DNA of 64,000 nucleotides from Tetracladium setigerum (taxonomy: Eukaryota; Ascomycota; Leotiomycetes; Helotiales), in NCBI GenBank assembly GCA_031472005.1, contig PZJY01000001.1, positions 496,001-560,000 on the forward strand, written 5' to 3'. This document shows positions 13,124-23,509 of the stretch, one piece after another; positions within the stretch are counted from its first letter, which is position 1, and each line of letters begins with the position of its first letter. The notes under the pieces were generated by a model. That model was not told where the DNA came from and did not search any database. It saw nothing but the letters and a program-made list of their open reading frames with translations. The translations under genes were made by a program, and so were the position numbers.

Positions 13124-13252
13124 CTTTTTCATTTGGTCCAGAATGTGTTTTTTGAACTTCTCTAGTTAAGAATTACAGAGTCTAGAAGCTTTTCATTTGG
13201 TCCAGAATGTGTTTTTTGAACTTCTCTAATTAAGAATTACAGAGTCTAGAAG
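13124..13252 (+). repeat. Two-copy 64-bp tandem duplication
   Basis: The unit running from CTTTT-CATTTGG to GAGTCTAGAAG occurs at about 13124-13188 and again at 13189-13252. The copies differ by one T in the T run and one G/A (AGTTAAG versus AATTAAG). Non-coding, upstream of Y14; recent because the copies are nearly identical. Confidence 0.9.
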
Positions 13253-13559
13253 CGATCTTAAATTTAGACTACCTTGTGAACTTGTTGTTTGTCATGTATT
13301 TGTTTATCTTTGACAGAAGTGGAAGATCTCATTTAATTTTCATTTTTGGAGTTTTTTGGACCAAATTTGCCAAGCCTTTCATCCCACCGACCGACTGACG
13401 ACCGAACCTCGATCATCGCATCGCGTCCAGCATCAAACAACCCTCCAAGTCTCCCACTCCCTCTCCAACCCCAACAACCTCCAATCCAACTCTCAAAACC
13501 CTAATCTCCTCTACAACCACGCCCACACTCCCCCTCTCTCCCACCAACCATCCACAAAA

Positions 13560-14238
13560 ATGGCAGACACATCAATGGACCTCGACGAAGCCCCTCCCGC
13601 CCTCTCCCCATCTGCCGCCGTTACCACCAGCGGCGCGCCCAACAACGGCAACACATCCATGACAACACACTCCAAAGCAACGGCCGTCCGCTCGATCGAG
13701 GGGTGGATCATCATCGTCACCAATGTGCATGAGGAGGCCAGCGAGGAGGACCTGAATGATCTGTTTGGCGAGTTTGGAGAGATTAAGAATCTGCATCTGA
13801 ATTTGGATCGGAGGACGGGTTATGTGAAGGTGAGTTCTCTCTCTCTTTTTTTCTCAGTTGATTTCTTGACTACTAGCTTTGAAAGAGGAGGAGGAGGAGG
13901 AGGAGACACCTTCTCCTTTCTCTCCTCTTCTTCCCTCCCTCTTTTATTTCTTTTATTTTTTTATCTATTTCTACAGGAAAAAGTGGCTAATTATATGTCT
14001 TTACTCATAGGGCTACGCATTAATCGAATACCCCACGCTCGACGAAGCACGCGCCGCCATCGACGGTGCCCACCAGACCAAGCTGCTCGATCAGACTATC
14101 GATGTGGATTTTGCGTTTGTGAGATCGCCGCCAAAGGCCAAGGGGGGTAGAGCTGCGCCGAAAGGGAGGGCTGCGAGGAGTCGAAGCCGTAGTCCCGGTG
14201 GGCGAGATGGGAGGGATGATGATGATGTTGTTGAATGA
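13560..14238 (+). CDS. Y14: Exon-junction-complex RNA-binding protein Y14 (RBM8A homologue)
   Basis: Exons 13560-13829 and 14011-14238 with a 181-nt intron; 165 residues. One central RRM (about residues 48-135) carries the Y14-specific features: SIEGWIIIVTNVHEEASEEDL, GEFGEIKNLHLNLDRRTGYVKGYALIEY, and VDFAFVRSPPKAK. The last is followed by an RS-containing tail (RSRSRSPGGRDG). In other eukaryotes Y14 forms a heterodimer with Mago that locks eIF4A-III on spliced mRNA, in the nucleus and on exported mRNPs. The acidic N-terminus (MADTSMDLDEAPP) resembles that of other fungal Y14 proteins. The start at 13560 is the first ATG of the frame. FAL1, the likely eIF4A-III partner, is in the same window at 51.5 kb; no Mago gene is seen here. 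The frame is intact. Confidence 0.94.
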
Positions 14239-16205
14239 GTGAGTGGGTTAAAAGGAAGAAATGAATGGGATGGATGGATGGACTGGGAAATGAAAGGGGT
14301 TGAAGGGGAATAAAAATCTCGAAGTGGTGGTGGAAGTGGAAGTGCAAAACCATGGGAGAGAAGGGAAATAACAACAAGAAAACGAAAAAACCTATTCTGC
14401 ACTGGACAAAAAGGGAAAAAGACAAGGAGAAGCATGAGGGCCGAGGTCTTTCTTCTTTCTTTTTTCGTTGTTGTTATCATCAGGCCGGTATGTCTATCCA
14501 TGGGGGTTTTATATGAGACATATCGGCGTGCATCTTTGTGACCACTCTGGTAAGTTCCTCTTCTTCTTCTTGTCCTTGTCGTCTTTGGTTTCGAGAGAGA
14601 GAGAGAGAGAGAGACCTTCCTACCTCACCCGCCAAGCCTCTTACCTGGGAAACTTTGTATGCTAATTTGTCTTTTCGGAGTAGCTTAGTTACTTTAGTTA
14701 CCTAGGTAGTTGGTTCACTCTTTTTCAGAATGGGAAAATAAATAAAATAAAATATCTATATATATTGCGTGGTCGATCTCTTGTGTGGCGGGTGATGAGG
14801 CGGGGGTCTTGCCTTTGTGATTTTGAGCTGTTGTACGGTACCAGCCAACTTGTCCGCTGACAATAGAACAATGATAGGAGTGTTTTCTTTTCGTCTATCG
14901 GAAAGAATAAGATTTCGTCTTTGGGGAAAATATGAATATAAGATTTGATGTTGGGGTATCTTTTTGAAGGGTGGGTTGGAGAAGGAGGAGATATAACTCA
15001 TTTTGCCTAGGTAGTTTATGACTTTGTGTTTTTTGCAGAAATTATTCTTTTGATGAAAAACCGAAAATATCGCACGAAGTTTTGAAGGGAGTATTTGCTT
15101 GGGATTATTGTAGGTAATTGTTTTATATGCTACATGGTAGAGTTTGGGGTTTTGCTTGGGGGATGTGGTGGGAATGGGTCATTAGTAGAAAGGAGAGAAG
15201 CAATATCCCGTGGTCAGTTCTTCGTGAAGCGAAGTAAGATCTTACGTTTATTTCGAAGCTGGTAGGTGTTTCAATATTAAAATTAAATTTGAAGAGAGAC
15301 GACTTTGAATGTTAAACGATATTAGGTAGCTTCTTTGATTGCTCAGGCAGAAACATCACTAGACTAAAATCTAAGATAGCAATTATGCGGACATGTCAAA
15401 GTCGGCAATATCTCGATTGGATGAGTGATGTGTACGTAGCTCATGACGGTTAGCTTCTTGTATACTGCCACGCCAGTATTTCTCTTTCTCTTACCGTTAA
15501 TATTCCTCTTATTCATATTGCTTAGATTACCACAACGGAACGAAAGGATAGATGAAGAAGAGAAGAAATAGGATTGCCTTACTTGCAAATACTCTGCCTC
15601 CACGGCAGTGGCTCTCGGAGAGCCAGCGGAGCGTCACCTATGCCCTCAACAACAGGGCATACGATTCAAAATGCGTATCAGCTTGCCTTTTAGGTCTGCA
15701 TATGTTTGTTTTGAAGCTATTAAGTATTGGATAGGTATACTTCAAGTTCTAATATTGAAATTTCGCGGAGTCCAAGAATAACTTAGGATTGGTATATATG
15801 ATGGGAGAAAGGCAATTTCCATTCTTCGCTTCGGTTCATTTTTACTTTCCGTCTGCGATGCTAGACACATGGCTGCTAGCAGATACTCCCAAATCAAAAA
15901 CAAACACATCATAATTCCGGTCACTTATCACATCCTTCTGCCCACGATGAAAACGTGTGTTCAACAAATACAGCTACATCCCAAAGGGGCACACGTGATA
16001 CCCAGGTAGCCAAGTCTCATCCATGCTCCCGCCAAGCAACAGCAGCCCTCAGGGTTGAGTTGTAGTGCATTGCGATCTCGAAATAAACTTGCTCGCTGCT
16101 GTCGTGTACATTTCGTTCAACTCGACGACCCAACTCTGTCCTCTTGGTGTCTGCCATTCACCATGATCCTGCGGCCCTCGAATTTATAATCTCAAACATA
16201 GCAAC
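14239..16205. other. Intergenic region, no gene seen
   Basis: I see no gene. It contains the Y14 3' region, a GA microsatellite (14592-14613), CCTAGGTA-type palindromes near 14699 and 15006, AT-rich stretches, and the probable promoter of the ZIP transporter gene at its end. Confidence 0.5.
14592..14613 (+). repeat. (GA)n microsatellite
   Basis: About 11 GA units in the 3' flank of Y14. Confidence 0.85.
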
Positions 16206-17676
16206 ATGGTCAATTCCGATGTTGCCGGTGGTGGTAAGCTCCTCATCGCTCTCAACTGTTCATTCAACTACCGTTGATCTGGTCTTCTCAGGAGTTGTAG
16301 AGGCTGACAATCCGCAAGTTCCGTTATGGTCCAGCTTATCGACCGAGATCCTCCGCGCTGAATTGGCGAGACGAGATGAAGATGTAAAGAAGCCAGAATG
16401 CGGATCAGGCGTGAAGGGAACTTACAACACCTCGGCACATGTCTTTGCGCTGGTCTTGATCTTGACTTTGAGCACCGTCGGTATGCTGGCTCTTTCATTA
16501 TACTGTGCCATTTATTGTCCACTTTACCTAACAATTGAACAGCATGCGGATTTCCATTGGTATCACGACGGTCCTCGAAAGGCTCAACTGCTGGACGGTT
16601 TATCTTCATATCTCAGCATTTCGGAACAGGGGTTTTAATAGCAACTGCCTTTGTCCACTTGCTTCCCACGGCATTCACCTCCCTTACAGATCCATGCCTA
16701 CCACATTTTTTCAACAAGGGATATAATCCATTGGCGGGATTGGTGGCTATGTTTTCAGCGCTGGTGGTCGTGGGGTTGGAGATGTTTTTGACAACAAGGG
16801 GGCGAGGCATTCGCATTCACATGGGGGAGATTGGGATGCTATTTCAGATGGAGAAGCAGAACATGACCATAACCATGCTACCCACACAAACGGATCTACG
16901 GAGTCTCGGAGAAAGGAAGCAAATGGGAGACTAGGGAGACTGGGGATCCATCAACGACCAAAGGATATCGCGCTGGATGATCTGGATGCCTCGGAAGGAC
17001 TGGTAGCAGGAGTATCTCCCCTCCCCGGTTTAACCCCTGTGCCACGAGGCCAGTCCCCAAACAAAGATTACGAAGACGACAACGACTCCGATCTCGATTT
17101 CGACGAACTCGACCCAGCGCCCGAAGGAGCCGACGTAGAAACCTCCTCCCAATCCCAAAACAAAACCTAACACCCGAAGAGGAAAAAAAGCGTCAAATCC
17201 TCCAATGTCTCCTCCTCGAAGCCGGCATCCTCTTCCACAGCATCTTCATAGGCATGGCGGTATCCGTCGCGACCGGCCCTCCCTTCGTTGTGTTCCTGGT
17301 TGCAATCGCCTTCCATCAATCCTTCGAAGGTCTCGCACTCGGCTCGCGAATCGCAGCCATTGATTTCCCTAAACACTCGCCTCGTCCCTGGCTTATGGTC
17401 CTCGCGTATGGAACTACGACTCCAATCGGTCAGGCTATTGGATTGGTGGTCCATCGACTCTATGATCCGCGTAGCGCTGCTGGATTGTTGATGGTTGGCT
17501 TTATGAATGCCATTTCGAGCGGTCTATTGCTCTTCGCTGGCTTGGTTCAACTTCTTGCCGAGGACTTTCTCAGTGATAAGAGTTATGGCATTTTGAAGGG
17601 GAGGAGGAGATGGGAGGCTTTTGCTTCGGTCATCGGAGGCGCTTGTTTGATGGCGCTGGTTGGTGCTTGGGCTTGA
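16206..17676 (+). CDS. ZIP-family zinc/iron transporter (one or two frame breaks)
   Basis: Exons 16206-16233, 16292-16480 and 16543-17676; about 435-450 residues. It matches fungal ZIP permeases, which import Zn2+ (sometimes Fe2+). A first helix (HVFALVLILTLSTVACGFPL) is followed by HFGTGVLIATAFVHLLPTAF with the family His in helix 2. Then come SLTDPCLP, a third helix, a His-rich cytosolic loop (HSHSHGGDW, HDHNHATH), and LQCLLLEAGILFHSIFIGMAVSVATG. The signature FHQSFEGLALGSRI and three more helices follow. The frame breaks at a five-G run (16798-16802); one more G is needed to read the His-rich loop. It changes again near 17162-17165: either one more A, or a 47-nt intron 17135-17181 with a GTAGAA donor and CTAAC branch site. 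The first break is probably a consensus error. The membrane helices look functional. Metal specificity is not certain. Confidence 0.85.
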
Positions 17677-19322
17677 AGTTAAGAAGGGGGGGTTTTGTAT
17701 CCTTTCATTTTTCGTATTTTATATTTTATATGAATATTGGTGGCTGAAGGAAAGCAATGGCAATGGGCAAGGCTTGGGTGCATAGCATGGCGTTTCTTTT
17801 TCTTTCGGGTTCATTCATCCATGTCTTGTGCATGTGAGGAAATGAGAATGGGATGAAAAGTGTATGAATCAAGTAGAGAAATGTTAAGATTAGAATGAGT
17901 GAAAGGGTTAGACATGATAATATCGCTGTTTATTATCAAGTCAATGGTTCGTAAGATTACCTTGCATGTAGTATGTAGTATTTCTGGACAAGGGACTATT
18001 TGATTTACAAACTAGAGGGATAGCAAGCTATCCTTAACCTTAATAAGCGTTGTTTAATAAATAATATTATTTTATAATATTATCAGAATAAGCATTAAAT
18101 CCCCTCCCCTTTCAGACCCCCCTTCTTTCTTTATCTATTACTTTGTTATATATATAAGCTCTCGGAATACGTGTTGCCGGGAGATGGCCCCCCTTATACT
18201 TAAATAATAATAATACTAACGCTACCGTTAATAGTAGTTAGTTAACTAGTGCTAGCTCCTAGTGGGGCCGGCGCTAGTAGTGACTAGTTAGCTAGTGCTA
18301 GCTATTAGTAAGTTAGTGCCAGGATATATCCAAGATTTATCAAAGATAAGTGCTAAGATAAAGCGCTAAGAAGAAGTGATAAGATCACGTGGCAAGTGCC
18401 AAGACTAATATGCTATATTCGATTTTTACATATGTTCGCGCCGCTAGGTTATAACCTTATAAGACAAGCTTATTAAAGCAAAACCGCACATCCCAAGTGG
18501 TTTTGCGCACCTCTATTCCATACGCCATTCAACTTCTTGCCAATCTGCGATCATGGCTACAGCCCTCCGAATTTGATAAAATCAGGTGTAACCCGATCAA
18601 GGAAGGGCTTGAGCGTTTAGTCATCTCTTTGAATCGATACGTTCCGATCTTGGTATCGCGTTGTCGTCCGATTCAGTACAAGGTGCTTTTCCGACTGCTC
18701 TATCCGCTGGTATGGCTCAACTTCTCGCTGAGCCGTTTTAGCGTGTATAGATGTCAAAACCGTATTGAGCGTCACATTAGACGTCAAGTGATTCCTCTAT
18801 TAAATCCTAATGTAGTAAAAGGCAGGGTTGTGGGTGTTGACATGGTTCGGGGACGAAAGGAAGCCAATCGCTGTGGTTTTAGCAAAATCCTATGAAATAC
18901 CTTAAAACGTCTAGAACGATTCGTGATACGGACTCCATCTGACACAGTCCTATTTTGAAGCTCTTGTGATAACAGTATAAATCCGACTTTGATTCTTCCT
19001 TGACTCGGCGACTTTGACGTAGCAGATTTCGGAACAGCGGAGCGCGACTCCTTAAAGATCCCCCACCTAAGAGGCTCTCTCTATCTCATCTCATGACTCG
19101 GCTAGCAGTACCCAGCCGGGCACAACTCATAACTTCGTATTCCACGCCCCAACAGCCTACCGCGGAATATCGCTCCAATTGTGCGTGCCCCCTCTCCTAA
19201 GAGAATATAAAGGTTCAATCATTGTCTCATCCGAATTGGCCAACTCTTGAACAAACTTATTCCATCAAATATACTAGCCCATAATCACTGATGAATTGCT
19301 TTAGTCAATTCATAATTGGATC
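17677..19322. other. Intergenic region with an AT-rich decayed repeat
   Basis: Holds the ZIP 3' flank, an AT-rich MITE-like element (18013-18480, listed separately), and the promoter of the MFS gene. An open frame at 18497-18895 has only a GTG start and no recognisable domain, so it is not called. Confidence 0.5.
18013..18480 (+). mobile_element. MITE-like non-coding repeat, copy A
   Basis: About 470 bp, AT-rich, with no coding frame. Left end GGGATAGCAAGCTATCC then CCTTAATAAGC (18038-18048). Right end GTTCGCGCCGC then GCTTATTAAAGC (18468-18479), an imperfect inverse of the left CCTTAATAAGC. Inside is a palindromic duplicated block built on TAGTTAACTAGTGCTAGCT (about 18236-18310). Copies B (22.36 kb) and C (27.33 kb) share the ends. 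The low GC suggests repeat-induced point mutation, which I infer but have not measured. Confidence 0.6.
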
Positions 19323-20841
19323 ATGTCGATTACGCAAACCATATCAGCAGAGGAGACCGCTTATGAGCTTCGAGATCGTCACCAAGCAGGAGGCCAGAGC
19401 TCACAGATCCAGAGTGAGATTGCTGGGAGTAGAATAGTTCCGTCGGATGACTCGAAGACTCCAAAACTAAAAGTTTTCGTCTGCGCATACTCATTCTTTC
19501 TGTCGGGTATATCAGATGGCGCTTTGGGTCCTTTGCTCCCTTATATCTTGACCACATTTGACATCGGTACTGGCCTGATTGCCCTCATGTTCGTATCACC
19601 AATTCTGAAATATGGAAACAAAGATACTGACTAGTATTGCATATATGCTTGCACATTCCTGGGATGGACGTTGGCATTACCAATCAATCCATTCTTGAGT
19701 AGTCGTCTTCCTCGTGGCACGATTCTCTTTGCGGGTGGGCTACTACAGCTGGCAGCACAATTAATGAGACCATGGGGTCCATTCCCCCTATTTACAATTT
19801 CATTCTTTGTCTGTGCATTTGGGATGGCATTGCAGGACTCACAAGCGAACACCTTTGTTTGTGACCTCAAACCAGCGCACCGATGGCTAGCTGTCATTCA
19901 CGGAAGTTATGCAGGAGGAACTGTTGTAGGTAAGCAACAGAACTTCTTTCAAGCATTGTATTTCATATTATTTACTGATGTTTACAGCTCCTATCATTGC
20001 AACCTCAATAGCAACAAAGAGTGGTGATATCAGTAGTGTTGTTAGCTGGAGAGCGACATATTTTGTCCTGATTGGACTCAACGCCCTAAATGTGATAGGG
20101 ACGTTTTATGCGTTTTATGATTCTGTAAAACTAAATCCAGCTCCGAACAGCACGAGCGAAAATAGAGAGAAAAAGAAATTCTCCGTAGAAGATTTGAAGG
20201 AATCGGCCAAGTCGCGAGTTTTGTGGATCATTTCCATATCATTCTTTCTTCAGTTGGGAGCGATGATGACTGCTTCAGGTAGGTTCCTTTGATTACTTAT
20301 GATCCTCCATATGGCAAAATGCTGAAGGGAATGATGATTAGGTTGGGTTGTTGAGTTCCTGGTCAAAGTTCGAGGTGGTGATCTTGCTGCCATGGGTTAT
20401 GTTCCAACTGGATGCAACGCTGGTGGTTTTTTGGGACGACTACTTCTAGCGGAACCCATTCACCGCTTGGGTGAACGACGGTGCATAACGGCATCTTTCG
20501 TCCTTATCTTTGCTTTTCAGCTCGTGTTCTGGTTGGTGCCCAACATCATCAGTTCCGCTGTCGCCCTGTCCCTCATGGGATTTTTCGCTGGGCCATTCTT
20601 CCCGGTTGGAATTTCTGTCAGTAGTAAACTCTTCCCAAGGAAGATTCGCACTACGGCATTAGGATTTGTCTTTGTGTTAGCTCAAGCCGGAGCAACTTTC
20701 TTCCCAGCTTTGACAGGTTTGATTGCCCAGAAAGCGGGAGTTGCAGTTTTACAACCCATCGTGACGGGATTGCTGGTTTTGGGAGCAATAACTTGGTGGA
20801 TGCTACCAAAGATTCCAGACTCTATCGATGAAGCTGGCTAA
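19323..20841 (+). CDS. Major facilitator superfamily transporter
   Basis: Exons 19323-19592, 19635-19929, 19988-20278 and 20342-20841; 451 residues. The first intron is short (42 nt) but ends in CTGACTAG and keeps frame (LMF then YCIYACTFLGW). About 50 hydrophilic residues precede alternating hydrophobic segments consistent with 11-12 membrane helices. Marks include FLSGISDGALGPLLPYI in helix 1, RPWGPFPLFTISFFVCAFGMALQDSQANTF, a central charged loop (NSTSENREKKKFSVEDLK), and GGFLGRLLLAEPIHRLGERR between helices 7 and 8. It resembles fungal MFS proteins of the fucose-permease-like/BSC6 type; substrate unknown. It lies in the accessory segment, 2.7 kb from the P450/methyltransferase pair, so metabolite export is possible but unproven. 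The frame is intact. Confidence 0.88.
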
Positions 20842-22357
20842 GAGAAATCCTTCGAGAATTTTTGATAACCAATTACATTTATTCATGCTGTTGAGATTCT
20901 TGATTGAAACGCATTGGACGAGGAAGGAGGGAGGAGGAGTAGAGTAATTCTTTTGATCAGCGTCTGGTGTCTTGTTTCCCGAGGCTGACAACAATATTTC
21001 AAAACTACGCATAGAATACCTCTCCTTTGGGTTATTCTTTGGTGAACGCCACTATGGAGATGTAAAGGGAGCAGGGAGCAGGCATTATATACAGGAGTAC
21101 ACGATCAGTGTGGTTGTCAAAAGGTTGCTCGAGAATATTAAGTAGGAATAAAAGAGGACTTTAATCCATACGGATTCCAATTGTAATCGGCTGCGAATTC
21201 TTTGACCTCCCCTTTCTCCCCAAACCACTGAGAAAACCAGTCGCGAAGAAAACACTATCAGAATCAAAACTTTAAAGGAACTCTTACCCTGAGACTGGCT
21301 CTTCAAAATTGTATTAAAGAAGTCAAATCTAGGTTAATATATATTAAATGACGTGACAAACCAACTCCCAGTCAGTATTATAGCATTGTTGTTCGCAAAG
21401 AGCTGCATGAAGTCCATGGACCTTTTTACAAGCGAGACTCAACATTCGACAGTCCGCTTCTGAATGTATTACTACTGTATATGAAAATCCAATAATTCAC
21501 ACCTTTCCACTTTTTATACTCAACAATGGACTCAGATCACATACAAACACAATTAGCTCATACACTTAGTCTCTTCAAACCTTTCTAAACCATGAAGCTC
21601 CGTTGTACATAGTACGACGTGTTTTCGGAATTAACGGAATTGTTCTCCACTTCCTGGTCTTCCCCTCTTACCTTTCGCACCCATCTCTAGCAATCAAATG
21701 ACCTCCCCACCGCCCCAGAGGAACATCAAGATACATGGGAGAAAAGATCTTCGTTTTTTTGTTGCACGTCGTCGAATCTCGGATTTAACAGCCTTTCTCA
21801 AGTTTAAGACTTTTACACTTTCCACCACGCCTCCACCCCCCACCACAGATATTCACTATTACCATATGGCAACAACAACAACAGCAACGGATCACATGAA
21901 CTACCCACGAAGTTACTCATGCTATACAGGATCTCTTCAATACAGAATTAATAGCACAGCCAGAATCTCTTGGGGTTGCACATATGCAGTCCTTGGAATT
22001 TACAAATCAATCCGTCTCTCCCATCGGTATCCGGACTTTAACTCACCTCCTACGTGCGTATATCACTTCAGTACCTACCTCTCCACAACCAAGACTTGTC
22101 TTCCCTTCCTCCCCAGCCAAGAATCAAATGCAACCTTGTTTTCATCAGTACTAATCATTCTTTTCATTTTCACCTTTTGTTGCATCTCGCAAAATGTCGG
22201 AGTTACACTTTCACCCACCTCGCCTGCTCACCTCAGCCAGTCACAAGTTCCAATTCGCTCAAACCAAAAGCACTCACACGGAGTTTAGGACACGGCGCAC
22301 ACGACTAGTAATCGACTTCGGGATGAGTTACTTTGTTTTTCTTTCTTTCTTCTTTTT

Positions 22358-22415
22358 GCCTTAATAAGCTTGTCTTATAAGGTTACAACGCAGCGGCGCG
22401 AACACATACAAAAAT
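22358..22415 (-). mobile_element. MITE-like repeat end, copy B (inverted, probably truncated)
   Basis: GCCTTAATAAGCTTGTCTTATAAGG followed by GGCGCGAAC, the reverse complement of the right end of copy A over about 50 bases with a few mismatches. I could not find the opposite end downstream, so this copy is probably truncated, or its body has decayed beyond recognition by eye. The NLR relic starts 450 bp further on. Confidence 0.65.
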
Positions 22416-22859
22416 CTAACACAGCATGTGATAAAGCTGGCCTACAGTATTATTAGGTAAGCAGCTAGAGGATGGCAGCTCCTAGTTACACAGGCTGTAT
22501 ATATTTGCCAGGTATAATCGACGATAGAGTTCAGGGAAATAAACATTATTATCTGAGGTTACTTTATATTACATTTAAGAAGTTAATAATGACCTTCTTA
22601 TACTGTCCTCTGCTATATCTGGCGGCTCTGTTGTCGCAGGCTTTTTGTCTGCACCTTTCGCTAGAAGTAATATCCTATATGCACAGAGAAAGTGTCATAA
22701 CAACAAATTCTATTAGGGCCAGTAAACCCTCTTAGTTTTAGGTATTATATCACGGAGGATCGCAGACATAGTTACGTGATAGACTGTATTAGATAAAGAC
22801 CTGAGAGGAAGACCTATCAAACGTGATATAAAGGGAAGAGTATTGTTCGGGGACAGTTT

Positions 22860-23042
22860 AAGGAGTATATCCCACCTTAGATTAGAAGTAGATCAAGAGT
22901 ACAAAGAAATTGGAACGCAGAGTTACAGATGCTCGAGGGCCACTCAGACTCAGTTAACTCAGTTGCCTTCTCGCCTGACGGAAATCAGGTCGTGTCAGAT
23001 TCTTTACTACAAGTCATCCCTAGTCTTGTGGCTACCACGTAA
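22860..23042 (+). pseudogene. Relic of a NACHT-WD40 (STAND/NLR-type) protein gene
   Basis: Reading from 22860, one frame gives the linker-to-first-WD40 junction typical of fungal HET-E/NWD-type proteins: KEYIPP, stop, then IRSRSRVQRNWNAELQMLEGHSDS followed by VNSVAFSPDGNQVVSDS, then unrelated sequence and a stop at 23040-23042. The GHSDSVNSVAFSPDG motif is the beta-propeller blade of such proteins. An in-frame TAG near the start, loss of sequence on both sides and no start codon show it is dead. Intact relatives are involved in heterokaryon incompatibility and non-self recognition. Only about 55 codons survive. Confidence 0.75.
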
Positions 23043-23509
23043 GGTGGCGAGCAACCCACCCTGCCGAGACGAATCTATTGTTCAGGTGTCGCAAGTCACT
23101 CTATCGCGAGGTTGGAAGTGTAAGAGTGCTACGCTAGAGGTAGGTGAGCCGGAGCCGGAGCCAGAAGTGGCACGGATGATCGAAGCACCAGAGCCACGGA
23201 AATCACCAGTGGCATGGATGATCCAAGCTAGATTGCGGGGGATTAGAACAGGGTAAGAGGAAGAAAATCATTGCTCTGTTCTTCAATTCGTATCGATTTG
23301 TTATTGTACAGTGGACTTAGACTTCGTCGTATTCTCACCGCCATGAAAGGGAAGTTGCGATGGATCAACTCCTGTCATTTAGCAGCTAGTACTCTTTGCA
23401 CGCCTCTAGGCACTCGTGCCCAATGTATCTCATCCTCTCCTGCGCCGGCGCCACCCACCAGAGTGTTTGACGGCTTAGTACGCAGCACGCACATACTGTA
23501 CCCATGCCC

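Larger units (their letters stand above)
11753..13559. other. Intergenic region with microsatellites and a tandem duplication
   Basis: I see no gene. It holds the ATP9 3' UTR, a long CT run, a GA/GT run and a 64-bp tandem duplication (listed separately). The last 200 bases are C-rich and form the likely leader of the Y14 gene. Confidence 0.55.
20842..23509. other. Intergenic accessory region with repeat copy B and an NLR relic
   Basis: Apart from the repeat end at 22.36 kb and the NACHT-WD40 remnant at 22.86-23.04 kb (both listed), I see no supportable gene. An open frame at 21698-22288 is Thr/Ser/Pro-rich and unrecognised. The AT-rich stretches suggest decayed repeats. Confidence 0.5.

Noticed and set aside
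16743..16798. Intron as an explanation for the first ZIP frame break
   Set aside because: An intron of the right length would remove the third membrane helix, which the family needs; a missing G at the five-G run is simpler.
18497..18895. 132-codon frame directly after repeat copy A
   Set aside because: It starts with GTG, has no ATG near the start and no recognisable domain.
21698..22288. 196-codon frame between the MFS gene and the NLR relic
   Set aside because: It is Thr/Pro/Ser-rich, without a known motif and in an AT-rich, repeat-bearing stretch. A chance frame is likelier.
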